Under the pieces are notes generated by a model. The model was not told where the DNA came from and made no database searches. It saw only the letters and a program-made list of their open reading frames with translations. Position numbers and translations under genes: made by a program. DNA of 17,388 nt. It comes from an uncultured Spirochaetia bacterium (GTDB taxonomy: Bacteria > Spirochaetota > CALGPD01). This document shows, piece after piece, positions 7,354 through 15,111 of this stretch (within the stretch, counting starts at the first letter, position 1; each line of letters starts with the position of its first letter). The stretch lies in the NCBI GenBank assembly GCA_937960625.1, contig CALGPD010000019.1, positions 1-17,388 on the forward strand, in the 5' to 3' direction.

Positions 7354-8682
7354 TTATTCCTTAGAGAATTGTGCTACCGGAGCTCCACAAACCGGACAGT
7401 TCCAACCGTCAGGCAAGTCTTTAAAAGCTGTTCCCGGAGCTACACCGCTGTCGCTGTCACCTTTTGCAGGGTCATATATATAACCGCAAATATCGCAAAC
7501 ATAAGTATCTCCATTAGACATACTGCTCTCCTTTGTATCAAAATACTCTTCACTTTGTGAAAAATCTTTATTTAAATTCTTTTTTAATTCGTTTTCTCCT
7601 GAAATATCCCCATAAAGTATAAAACCAACGAGATTTTCATTTTCAATAAATGCTTTTCTATAAACGCCGGCCAGCTTGTTAGCTGATTTAACCTGTATTG
7701 CAGTGTCAATTTTTCCAACAGTAACAACGTCTACTCCAACAACTTTAAGTTTATAAACAGGATTAGAACCCGGATAAAGAGTTTTTTTGCCTGCCATATT
7801 AAAACCGGCAAGCCGGCCCTGCTCTAACGCAGGCATCCATAGTCCGTACATCTTTCCGTTGTGAATACTACAGTCACCTGCCGCGAAAATATCCTGAATA
7901 TTAGTTTCTAAATAATCGTTTATTTTAACGGCTTTATCAATTTCAATACCGGTGTCTGATAATATTTCAATATTCGGCCTGATACCCGTGCAGAAAATAA
8001 TCTCATCAAAAGGTATTTCTGAACCGTCAGATAATAATACTTTACGACCTTTTATTTCCTGAAGTTTTACCCCGGTATATAAATTAATACCCAGGCTTTT
8101 AATTTTTGATTTTAAAAAATCTCCGCCGTCGTTATCAAGCTGTCTGGGCAGCGGATAATCTGCTACTTCTACAATGGAAACATTGCCCCCTGTTTTCTGC
8201 AATGAATTAGAAAGTTCAAGCCCAAGCAAGCCGCCTCCGATTATACACCAATTAGTATTTTCTTTGCTCTGTTCAATAACCTTATCTGCGTCACTTTTGG
8301 ACCTTACAGTTAATGGTTTTATTTCACTGAAAAAAGGAGGAACAAAAGCATATCCGCCTGAGGCAATTAAAAGTTTTTCATATATGTATCTATTGTCATT
8401 TTCAGAAATTATAATTTTTTCTTCAGGGTTTATTTTTATAACCTTTTCGTTATAAATTACTTTAATATTCCGGTCTTTATACCAGTCTTGATCATAAAAC
8501 ACAAAACTTTTAAAATCTGCTTCCCCGGAAATAAAATCTATGAGTTTAGGGCGGTAATAATGGGGAACGTTTTCTTCTGTTAGAATTAAAATCTCTACAC
8601 CCTTATCCGTTTTACTGATTGCATCTGCCGCGCTAATTCCCGCAGCACCGTTACCGATTATCACGTATTTAGTTTTCAACAT
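7354..8682 (-). CDS. NADH:rubredoxin oxidoreductase fused to rubredoxin
   Basis: A 442-residue fusion. Residues 1-387 are a FAD/NAD(P) pyridine nucleotide oxidoreductase of the NADH:rubredoxin oxidoreductase type: FAD motif GNGAAG (10-15), NAD motif GGGLLG (149-154), and the second FAD contact AAGD (267-270). The NROR of Clostridium has a similar length. After a charged linker comes a complete rubredoxin (about 388-442), with the iron ligands C396-x2-C399 and C429-x2-C432 and the typical YDPAKGD and DLPDGWNCPVCG segments. NADH electrons would pass via FAD to the rubredoxin iron, then to partners such as rubrerythrin, superoxide reductase or flavodiiron protein in anaerobic oxygen defence. None of these partners lies in the window. 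The gene is monocistronic. An internal Shine-Dalgarno sequence and ATG precede the rubredoxin domain. Confidence 0.94.
   Translation of the reverse strand: MLKTKYVIIGNGAAGISAADAISKTDKGVEILILTEENVPHYYRPKLIDFISGEADFKSFVFYDQDWYKDRNIKVIYNEKVIKINPEEKIIISENDNRYIYEKLLIASGGYAFVPPFFSEIKPLTVRSKSDADKVIEQSKENTNWCIIGGGLLGLELSNSLQKTGGNVSIVEVADYPLPRQLDNDGGDFLKSKIKSLGINLYTGVKLQEIKGRKVLLSDGSEIPFDEIIFCTGIRPNIEILSDTGIEIDKAVKINDYLETNIQDIFAAGDCSIHNGKMYGLWMPALEQGRLAGFNMAGKKTLYPGSNPVYKLKVVGVDVVTVGKIDTAIQVKSANKLAGVYRKAFIENENLVGFILYGDISGENELKKNLNKDFSQSEEYFDTKESSMSNGDTYVCDICGYIYDPAKGDSDSGVAPGTAFKDLPDGWNCPVCGAPVAQFSKE
7519..7534 (-). promoter_or_regulatory. Internal ribosome binding site and start for free-standing rubredoxin
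   Basis: On the minus strand AAAGGAG (complement of 7528-7534) stands 6 bases before an in-frame ATG (7519-7521, Met388). This is a near-ideal Shine-Dalgarno and spacing, and the ATG is at the normal N-terminus of rubredoxins (MSNGDTYVCDICGY). Initiation here gives a 55-residue rubredoxin. Translation from it is inferred. Confidence 0.5.
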
Positions 8683-8764
8683 ATATGCTTTTCCATATTA
8701 TTAATTTCTTTCTAATACTAATACTTTTTTCTAACATTACAAAGAACAAACAAAGTGAATATAA

Positions 8765-9424
8765 TTACTTTTTAATGAATTTTGATATTTTACTGAAAAG
8801 ATTAACAATAGCCGGGCTTCTTCTACCGGAAATAATTGCGTTATCCAGTTGATTTTTGAATTCCTCCGCATTATTAAAATGAGGAATTTTCAAAATGCTT
8901 TTACCAATTTCAATTGAAAAATGGGCATCACTTCCACACACAACTGACAAAGAATGCTTGCCGGCAAATTTCAACGCTTTTGTATTATACGTTTTTTTTA
9001 GAACTCTCGAATTATAAACCTCGACCATATCCACCAAATCAAGATTTTTTTCAAGGTCAGATATTTTTATGGTAGCAGAACGTATTGAATCAAAAGGATG
9101 AGGAATACAAACAAGCCCGCCCTGCTCCTTAACTGCAAGCATGGTTTTACGTAAATCCTGTTCCTTAGCAATGTTTTCCGTTGTAAATAAACCAATTATT
9201 TCCCCTGACGCGGTTTTAATTTCCTGCCCGGTTATTACTTTAAGCCAATCAGGAGCTATTTTTGCGAATTCCAATGAGGGATTTACGTTGTTATGGTCGG
9301 TTATGGCAATAACGTCAATTTTCTTTATTTTACAATGCTTGATTATTGTTTCGTATTTTAAACTAGAACATCTGGAATTGTAAGTATGACAATGCATCTC
9401 ACAATTTAACCATTCTTTTTCCAT
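8765..9424 (-). CDS. PHP-domain phosphoesterase
   Basis: A 219-residue protein of the PHP superfamily, metal-dependent phosphoesterases related to histidinol phosphatase and YciV/RNase AM. The metal-binding residues are all visible: HCH (His11, His13), ITDH (Asp43, His44), Glu68 in GQEIKT, His109 in CIPHPFD, and Asp166/His168 in CGSDAH. The short length and GSDAH ending resemble single-domain PHP proteins that process nucleotides or small phosphates. The start has AAAGG 7 bases upstream. It begins 10 bases after the UbiA-type gene and is the last gene of the argH operon. A second, different PHP gene starts at 17122. The substrate is unknown; the operon hints at a phosphate product of the phosphoribosyltransferase-like enzyme, which is inference. 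Confidence 0.9.
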   Translation of the reverse strand: MEKEWLNCEMHCHTYNSRCSSLKYETIIKHCKIKKIDVIAITDHNNVNPSLEFAKIAPDWLKVITGQEIKTASGEIIGLFTTENIAKEQDLRKTMLAVKEQGGLVCIPHPFDSIRSATIKISDLEKNLDLVDMVEVYNSRVLKKTYNTKALKFAGKHSLSVVCGSDAHFSIEIGKSILKIPHFNNAEEFKNQLDNAIISGRRSPAIVNLFSKISKFIKK

Positions 9425-9434
9425 AAATATACCT

Positions 9435-10310
9435 TTAGGAATAAAAATATAATAAAGCTACGGTTATACCGTAAACACTAACCGTGCCCAGAATATGAGG
9501 GTCATTTATTAAAATCTTATCCGGGTCGCCGCCCTGCCCTTTTTTGTAAACAATGTAAAGATAACGGAAAATACCGTATAAAACCAAAGGAATTGTATAA
9601 ACTAGCCTATGTTCAATTCCACGCGGATTTGATATAGTATACAACGAATAAGAAATCAAAGCTCCGGTTGCTGAGATTGATATCAATTGGTCAAGCAGTT
9701 TTTCGGAATAATCTGATAATACAGCTTTCTTTTTATCTTTGTCGTGTTCAAGAAAGAAAATATACTCAAACCGCCTTTTACTCGATGCAAGTAAAAGAGC
9801 GAGAAAAAACGTTGTTACTAAAAACCAGTATGAAGGTTCACTACTGATAATAATAGCTCCGGCTAAAGCGCGTAAAACAAATCCTGATGCAATTATTATT
9901 ATATCAATTAATACAACGTGTTTCAATATTGAAGAATACAAAATATTAATTACAAAATAAACGCCGGAGATTACTAAAAAATAAGGATTAATAAAATAAG
10001 CGGATGTTAAGGAAACGCTTAACAATATAAAAGCAAAAACAGACGCTCCGCCTTTGCTGATAACCCCCGAGGCAATAGGCCTTCTGCATTTGTTTGGGTC
10101 AAGCTTATCAAGTTCCGCGTCAGCAATATCGTTAATTATATACACTGCTCCTGAAAGAAAGCAGAAAATAAAAAACCCGGCAATGTTTGTCCACAACAAA
10201 TTAAGGATTAAAAATTTGTTCGCAAATAATATTGCGCCGAAAATAAAAAAGTTTTTTGTCCATGCTCTTGGCCGGACAACTCTGATGTATCCTAATATTT
10301 TTTTAGCCAT
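9435..10310 (-). CDS. UbiA-family prenyltransferase, decaprenyl-phosphate phosphoribosyltransferase-like
   Basis: A 291-residue integral membrane protein with about eight or nine helices. It has the UbiA Asp motif NDIADAELD (Asn60, Asp61, Asp64, Asp68) followed by RRPIASG (76-82). The N-terminal RPRAWTKNFFIF block and the internal KHVVLIDIIIIASGFVLRALAGA region are typical of the clade named for mycobacterial DPPR synthase, which transfers phosphoribose from PRPP to a polyprenyl phosphate. Outside mycobacteria this clade occurs widely and its product is rarely proven, so I keep the name as a likeness. The ATG lies 4 bases after the argH stop with little Shine-Dalgarno signal, which suggests translational coupling. 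It is followed by a PHP phosphoesterase; in mycobacteria DPPR is dephosphorylated by a separate phosphatase, so the pairing is suggestive. Confidence 0.88.
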   Translation of the reverse strand: MAKKILGYIRVVRPRAWTKNFFIFGAILFANKFLILNLLWTNIAGFFIFCFLSGAVYIINDIADAELDKLDPNKCRRPIASGVISKGGASVFAFILLSVSLTSAYFINPYFLVISGVYFVINILYSSILKHVVLIDIIIIASGFVLRALAGAIIISSEPSYWFLVTTFFLALLLASSKRRFEYIFFLEHDKDKKKAVLSDYSEKLLDQLISISATGALISYSLYTISNPRGIEHRLVYTIPLVLYGIFRYLYIVYKKGQGGDPDKILINDPHILGTVSVYGITVALLYFYS

Positions 10311-10314
10311 AGTA

Positions 10315-11670
10315 TTATATCTTAACCAATGTATTTATTTTATTATAAAAATTATCAGAAATTTCAGAATATTTCTTTATTTCTGAATCAAGTCTTTTTG
10401 AATAAAAATCAATTTGCAAATTCCCGGTGCTTCCTGTATGTTCACGTTTCTTAATAATTTCATAAGCATCCAATTTATTAAGCCGGTCTAAATTCGCGCC
10501 TACCCTTTTATACGCTTCACGGAAAGGAATGTTTTCTTCAATTACCATTTCGTAAGCTTTATCAGCAGCGAAAATATCCGGAGACATTGCCTTTACCAAA
10601 TTTTCTTCAATGGGTTCAATTTCACCGAAAGTAAATTCTATCACCGAACAAATATTTATAAATATATCAAAAGCCTGAATAACGGCTTTTTTAGTTTCCT
10701 GCATATCTCTGTTATAACCAGAAGGCAAACCCGTTGTAACGTTAATAAGTTCGTTTAAAATGCCTGTAAACTTTGAATACCTTCCTCGTACCAGTTCCAT
10801 TACATCAAGGTTTCTCTTTTGCGGCATTATTGATGACCCTGTGGTTATTTTTTCGCTTGGTTTAAAAAACGCGAACTCTCTCGTTGTGAATAACATAAGG
10901 TCACAAGCTATTTTATTGAATACACTTGCCGTATCCATTAACCAGTAAACTATCTTCAATTCTATTTTCCCTCTTGAATTTTGGCAATACAACGAGTTAG
11001 ACTGCAGTCTTGAAAAATCAAGAAGCTCTGCCGTGTATTCTCTGTCCAACGGGATTGACACACCATACCCTGCTCCGCTGCCTAAAGGGCACATATCATT
11101 TATTTCAAAAACCGCATCAAACAATTTTATTGCGTCTATTAATTCTTCAACAAAACTCGTTGACCACATACCGATACTTGACGGCATTCCTCTCTGCATG
11201 TGAGTATATCCGGGCATTGGAATAAACTCGTATATTTTAGCAAAATCAAGAATTGTTTTAATAACGGAAGTTAATGAATTAAAACTTTGAATAAGCTTGT
11301 GTTTACAATACAAACGCATATCAAGCATAATCTGATCATTCCTGCTTCTGCCTGTATGGATTTTTTTACCAGCTTCACCGCAAATCCGGGTTAATTCTTT
11401 CTCCACTGTAGTATGCACATCTTCATCCGAAATTTCTATTTTAAAATCAGCGTTATTATTTTTTTCATTAAGTTTTTCAATACCTGATAAAAGGGAATCA
11501 AGCTCCTGATTTGTGATTATCCCGATTTTATTTAACATTTTTGCCTGTGCCGCGTTTCCTGCCAAATCCCAGATAACAAGTTCCATATCTGTTATATAAT
11601 CATCGCCAACAGTAAACTCTTCTATTATATCTGCAAGAGAATATTGGCTTTTTTGCCAAAGTTTACTCAT
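10315..11670 (-). CDS. argH: Argininosuccinate lyase
   Basis: ArgH splits argininosuccinate to arginine and fumarate, the last step of arginine synthesis, in the cytoplasm as a tetramer. The 451-residue protein has the family's three conserved blocks: HTGRSRNDQ (105-113), TYTH-type GYTHMQRGMPSS with the His157 base, and the fumarase/lyase signature GSSIMPQKRNLD (278-289), which carries the catalytic serine loop. The N-terminus KLWQKSQYSL diverges from the common KLWGGRF, as seen in some other anaerobe ArgH proteins. A GGGG 5 bases before the ATG at 11670 supports the start. It is the first gene of a three-gene operon. No other arginine genes are in the window, so argH has been separated from argG/argF here. 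Confidence 0.95.
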   Translation of the reverse strand: MSKLWQKSQYSLADIIEEFTVGDDYITDMELVIWDLAGNAAQAKMLNKIGIITNQELDSLLSGIEKLNEKNNNADFKIEISDEDVHTTVEKELTRICGEAGKKIHTGRSRNDQIMLDMRLYCKHKLIQSFNSLTSVIKTILDFAKIYEFIPMPGYTHMQRGMPSSIGMWSTSFVEELIDAIKLFDAVFEINDMCPLGSGAGYGVSIPLDREYTAELLDFSRLQSNSLYCQNSRGKIELKIVYWLMDTASVFNKIACDLMLFTTREFAFFKPSEKITTGSSIMPQKRNLDVMELVRGRYSKFTGILNELINVTTGLPSGYNRDMQETKKAVIQAFDIFINICSVIEFTFGEIEPIEENLVKAMSPDIFAADKAYEMVIEENIPFREAYKRVGANLDRLNKLDAYEIIKKREHTGSTGNLQIDFYSKRLDSEIKKYSEISDNFYNKINTLVKI

Positions 11671-11796
11671 TTATACCCCATTATTGAAAATATGATAACA
11701 CAAAATTATATAAATTAGTTAATATTAAAAAGTAATTTATTATACTTTATTATAAAAATTTATTCAAAATCTTTATGCATATCCTGAAGGGAAACA

Positions 11797-12312
11797 TTGA
11801 TAGATACAGGCTTATCAATCAAATTCATATACACTTTAAAAGTTCTTGCCGTGGTAACATCAACGGGTTTATTCGTTGTTTTGGTTGACGCATTCAGAAG
11901 AAAAAACAGAAAACGTTTATTTATTATATTCCCTGTGTTTATGTTATTTTGCACAGCCACAATATTAATTTTCTCGTTGAATTTACGAAGTAAAGAAGAA
12001 GTGAGAGAATATAATAAACGGAAAGAATTATCCCTTACACGCGGAGAAAAATTAATTTACTTTTTGGAAAGGTTTAGCAAGAAAGCCGGCTTATTTCCTG
12101 CAAAACTTTCGATTTTAAAAAGTGTATATCCTGCAGTTAAAACCAAACACGGGTGGGGAAAACCATATAATTATACCAGTAATGGAATAACATTCAGGCT
12201 TTCTTTCTCAATTCCAAACGATGACGGATATTATTTTTACAATTCAGCAACCGGAGAGCAGCGGTATAAAGGTTATCTTTTTAAATATATGCACGGGAAA
12301 ATTATCCGGTAG
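11797..12312 (+). CDS. Small membrane protein with pseudopilin-like C-terminus
   Basis: A 171-residue protein I cannot assign to a family. Two hydrophobic segments (about 10-28 and 38-60) are separated by a basic loop (RRKNRKR), which points to a cytoplasmic loop with both ends outside. The outer domain (about 62-171) ends in GWGKPYNYTSNG...YYFYNSATGEQ, which recalls the DxWGxPxxY...G end of type II secretion major pseudopilins (GspG). The likeness is short, and there is no N-terminal prepilin peptidase site, so it is only suggestive. The start is the TTG at 11797: an in-frame stop at 11785-11787 leaves no other start that keeps the first helix, and AAGGGA (11787-11792) precedes it. It is divergent from argH and followed by a possible terminator at 12400-12427. 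Confidence 0.75.
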   Translation: MIDTGLSIKFIYTLKVLAVVTSTGLFVVLVDAFRRKNRKRLFIIFPVFMLFCTATILIFSLNLRSKEEVREYNKRKELSLTRGEKLIYFLERFSKKAGLFPAKLSILKSVYPAVKTKHGWGKPYNYTSNGITFRLSFSIPNDDGYYFYNSATGEQRYKGYLFKYMHGKIIR

Positions 12313-12399
12313 TGAAAGTTTTTTTGAGAATCAGGGTTTAATAAAAACGGGAAAGCAGGTAAAACCTTTTATTTATTTTTTATTAATGAATTAAATAAT

Positions 12400-12427
12400 A
12401 ATCCGATATTTATACGGATTTTGTTTT
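12400..12427 (+). terminator. Probable terminator of the 11797-12312 gene
   Basis: AATCCG (12400-12405) and CGGATT (12415-12420) form a 6-bp stem with a 9-base loop, followed by TTGTTTT. It also lies just before the Shine-Dalgarno of the 47-codon ORF at 12442, so it may instead act as a leader hairpin or attenuator of that ORF. Confidence 0.45.
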
Positions 12428-12441
12428 ATAAGGGGTCAAAT

Positions 12442-12585
12442 ATGACAGATATTAAATATGATTTTTTAACTCTTGATGATATTAATGATGATGATTATGA
12501 AGATATCCCGTGTACGGATAAAAATAATTATGAATTTATTTCATTAAAAAAACACTATGAAGAATCAGGAGTTACTCTCCCTTAA
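12442..12585 (+). CDS. Small acidic protein, 47 residues
   Basis: A short ORF with a strong Shine-Dalgarno, AAGGGG (12430-12435), 6 bases before the ATG. The product begins MTDIKYDFLTLDDINDDD and has 13 Asp/Glu against about 5 basic residues, so it is strongly acidic. It has no signal peptide, helix-turn-helix or cysteine motif. Its last 21 bases overlap the 3' end of the convergent J-like gene (12565-13944). It is too short to classify and I recognise no family. The combination of good ribosome binding site, compact acidic sequence and position between two genes makes it a plausible real small protein, but chance cannot be excluded. Confidence 0.5.
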   Translation: MTDIKYDFLTLDDINDDDYEDIPCTDKNNYEFISLKKHYEESGVTLP

Positions 12586-13944
12586 TACTGGATAAATCAT
12601 TTTAAATGATTTTAGTTCTTTGCGTGTAAAAAATTTTTTCATAATTCTGCTAATCCGCTTAACCGATTTTTTCTCATATAATTCTTTAGGAACATAGTTC
12701 AATTTCTCAAGGGATTTTAGAATAAAAGTCTTCTCTTTATATATCTCAGATAAATCCGCATACGCTACAGCGCTTTTAAAACCGGCATATCCTGAAAGTG
12801 AAGAATTTCTCGCGGACATATTTTTTACTATCTGAAAAACTTCGTTTTCTGCCTGGATTAATTTTTTCAACCTAATTTTCCGTTTAGTTGAACACAAAGC
12901 AAAGTTCTGGAAAAACAATTCCAACAATAACTTAAATATATGGTTATCCGGTTTATCTATTAAGAAAGTAAGATATTTAGGTGACATATATGCACGCATT
13001 GCTTCAAGAGTTTTATCCAGAATATAATTATAGTATCCCAGATGAAAAGCGCATTGGCAGGCATGAATAACGTATAAATACGGGTAAGTCTCGGAAAAAG
13101 GCATTAGATGAGTAAAAATATCCATTGCCTGTTTATATTTGTGAGACTCCATATACATAAGGCCTTTATAAAACAATGCCTGAGTATTGAAAAAATCCTG
13201 CTGGGATTGCATTTCCTTATCATGTTTACCCAGCTCCATCTCCTGTTTCGGGCTGATTATTTCAGCAGGCGTTAGGGCAGTATTATCTAAGGGCGCAATT
13301 AATTCTTCAATGGCTTCATTATCGTGAATTGAATATTCATCTTCTTGAGTTAAAGCTTGATTTCCGGTAAAATATTCTTCGTCTTGAATATCAATTTCAG
13401 TTATTTCTTCATCAACAACATGGCCTTTTAAAGGGCATACGAACTCTTCATCTTCCCGTTCTATATATTTTGCTTCAATTTCTTCTTTATTAATTAGAGG
13501 GCCGTGTTTACGCCGTTCAATTTTATCGCGCATTCTCTCAATCGGAGCGACTTTACCTTCCAAAGCTTCTCTTAATAAAGTTTTGTTTTCAGAAAAATTA
13601 TCCTCAGCTCTTTCACGAATAGATTTAATCCTCTGAAATTTCAGTTTCTCAATTTTATGCCTGATTGTAGTATCAAATAATTTCTGAGTTTTCTTTTCTG
13701 TTTCTTTAATTTTTCTTAAAGCGATTTTAGGATTATCATCTATTTGTTTACGTTTTTGAGGGTCACGCAGCACCTGATAAGCTTCATTTATATGCATAAC
13801 ACTTTTCATGCTATCTGCGTATTTTTCCTCCCCCTGTAAAATTAACTTTTCCGGATTATATTCCTGCATCTTTTGTTTGAATGCCAAATCTATTTCTTCC
13901 GGGCTAGCGTGTTTATGCGTTCCTAATATTTTATAATAATCCAT
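12565..13944 (-). CDS. J-domain-like protein without HPD, with helical repeat C-terminus
   Basis: A 459-residue cytoplasmic protein. Residues 1-70 follow the J-domain pattern (MDYYKILGTHKHASPEEID...AYQVLRDPQKRKQID), including the helix III end, but the Hsp70-stimulating tripeptide His-Pro-Asp is Asn30-Pro31-Glu32. Residues 75-150 are long, charged and coiled-coil-like (KIKETEKKTQKLF, EKLKFQRIKSIRERAEDN). Residues 160-245 are acidic and low-complexity. Residues 250-459 are helical, with one clear TPR-like unit (LFYKGLMYMESHKYKQAMDIF, first half near 255-275). No signal peptide. Without the HPD it should not activate DnaK, so it probably acts as a scaffold. There is no Shine-Dalgarno; the promoter at 13951-13979 predicts a leaderless mRNA. 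Confidence 0.85.
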   Translation of the reverse strand: MDYYKILGTHKHASPEEIDLAFKQKMQEYNPEKLILQGEEKYADSMKSVMHINEAYQVLRDPQKRKQIDDNPKIALRKIKETEKKTQKLFDTTIRHKIEKLKFQRIKSIRERAEDNFSENKTLLREALEGKVAPIERMRDKIERRKHGPLINKEEIEAKYIEREDEEFVCPLKGHVVDEEITEIDIQDEEYFTGNQALTQEDEYSIHDNEAIEELIAPLDNTALTPAEIISPKQEMELGKHDKEMQSQQDFFNTQALFYKGLMYMESHKYKQAMDIFTHLMPFSETYPYLYVIHACQCAFHLGYYNYILDKTLEAMRAYMSPKYLTFLIDKPDNHIFKLLLELFFQNFALCSTKRKIRLKKLIQAENEVFQIVKNMSARNSSLSGYAGFKSAVAYADLSEIYKEKTFILKSLEKLNYVPKELYEKKSVKRISRIMKKFFTRKELKSFKMIYPVLRESNS

Positions 13945-13950
13945 TTTTAT

Positions 13951-13979
13951 ACTGTATCTAAACCCGTTTTAATAGTCAA
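13951..13979 (-). promoter_or_regulatory. Promoter predicting a leaderless mRNA for the J-like gene
   Basis: On the minus strand TTGACT (complement of 13974-13979), exactly 17 bases, then TACAGT (complement of 13951-13956). Only ATAAAA separates the -10 box from the ATG at 13944, so the transcript should begin at the start codon. No Shine-Dalgarno sequence fits in that gap. Confidence 0.55.
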
Positions 13980-14081
13980 TTAAAATGTTTAATTAATAAA
14001 ATTAGGAATTTTGTTTATTAAACGTTAAATTTCAAATAATAATTGTGGTATTAAGAATACAATATTTTATTTAAGATAATT

Positions 14082-15098
14082 ATGAAACCTGAAATAAAAA
14101 AAATATACGTTCAAAACAGCGCTGTAAAATATTCAAAACACATCTTGTCAAAAATCAACATGCCGTATGAAATAATTGAAGATGATGAAAATATAAACGG
14201 TGATAAAAGCACTCTACTTCTCGCGGTAAAAAAAGGTGATTTTGTAAAACCCTGCCCTTGTTCTAATGACAGTATTTCATGCTCATATTATAATATAAAC
14301 TATATGGAAGGGTGCCTTTTTGACTGCTCTTATTGTATACTTCAACTTTATTTAAAAAACAAGCCTGTTACAGTTTATGTAAATTTTCACAATTTAATTA
14401 ATGAACTTGATAAAATTTTATCTACAGGCAAGTTCATCCGTTTAGGCCCGGGAGAACTCGCTGATTCATTACTGCTTGAAAAATATACCGGGTTTGCCCA
14501 TAGATTAATTGAATATTTCAAAGACAAAAACGCTTTACTTGAAATTAAAACCAAAGACCATAGAGTAGATTCTATATTAGATGCAGAACACGCGGGTAAA
14601 ACCGTTATCTCGTTTTCAGTAAACCCTGAAAAAATAGTAACAAATGAAGAATACTTTGCGTCAAGTTTAGAAAACCGGGTACTTGCCTTAAAAAAATGTA
14701 TTGATAATAATTATTTTGTTGGTTTACATTTTGACCCTGTAATCATCTATAAGGGTTGGGAACCGGATTATAAAGCTACAGTTGAATATATTGCATCGGA
14801 AATCCCTCACAATAAAATAAAATGGATAAGTATAGGGTTTTTACGTTTTCCTTTACAACTAAAGTCAATAATAAAAGAAAATCACGTTTCAAGTAATTTA
14901 TTAACAGGAGAGCTTGTTAAAACTTCAAGCGGGAAAATGCGTTACTTTATAAAACTCCGGCAGAAAGGATATGAGTATATGAAGAATATAATTAAGGAAT
15001 ATTTTCCCGGAGTTAATTTTTATTATTGTATGGAAACACGGTTTGTCTGGAAACAACATTCCGATGCTCTTTACAATTTAAAAAAAATAAACGAATAA
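14082..15098 (+). CDS. SPL-family radical SAM protein
   Basis: A 338-residue radical S-adenosylmethionine protein of the spore photoproduct lyase (SPL) family. The 4Fe-4S cluster motif is Cys78-x3-Cys82-x2-Cys85 in GCLFDCSYCILQLY. Three more cysteines upstream (Cys58, Cys60, Cys67 in KPCPCSNDSISCSYY) are a conserved feature of the non-spore SPL-like branch, as is RLGPGELADS (120-129) and the KTKDHRVD strand. True SPL repairs thymine dimers in spores, using a hydrogen-donor Cys after the cluster. The aligned position here appears to be Glu125 or a neighbour, and the Tyr after the last cluster Cys is Ile86, so DNA repair is doubtful. The start ATG at 14082 lacks a clear Shine-Dalgarno. It is divergent from the J-like gene and followed by the transglutaminase-like gene. 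Confidence 0.88.
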   Translation: MKPEIKKIYVQNSAVKYSKHILSKINMPYEIIEDDENINGDKSTLLLAVKKGDFVKPCPCSNDSISCSYYNINYMEGCLFDCSYCILQLYLKNKPVTVYVNFHNLINELDKILSTGKFIRLGPGELADSLLLEKYTGFAHRLIEYFKDKNALLEIKTKDHRVDSILDAEHAGKTVISFSVNPEKIVTNEEYFASSLENRVLALKKCIDNNYFVGLHFDPVIIYKGWEPDYKATVEYIASEIPHNKIKWISIGFLRFPLQLKSIIKENHVSSNLLTGELVKTSSGKMRYFIKLRQKGYEYMKNIIKEYFPGVNFYYCMETRFVWKQHSDALYNLKKINE

Positions 15099-15111
15099 AT
15101 TTTTAACGGGT

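Noticed and set aside
11760..11960. A 66-codon ORF on the minus strand
   Set aside because: It lies antisense to the better supported 11797-12312 gene, has no Shine-Dalgarno or domain, and its sequence is the shadow of a membrane-helix coding frame.
13970..14081. Shared operator between the J-like and SPL-family genes (GTATT-AAG-AATAC at 14048-14060)
   Set aside because: Only 5 bp on each side in very AT-rich DNA, and the resemblance to the 15157 palindrome is partial.
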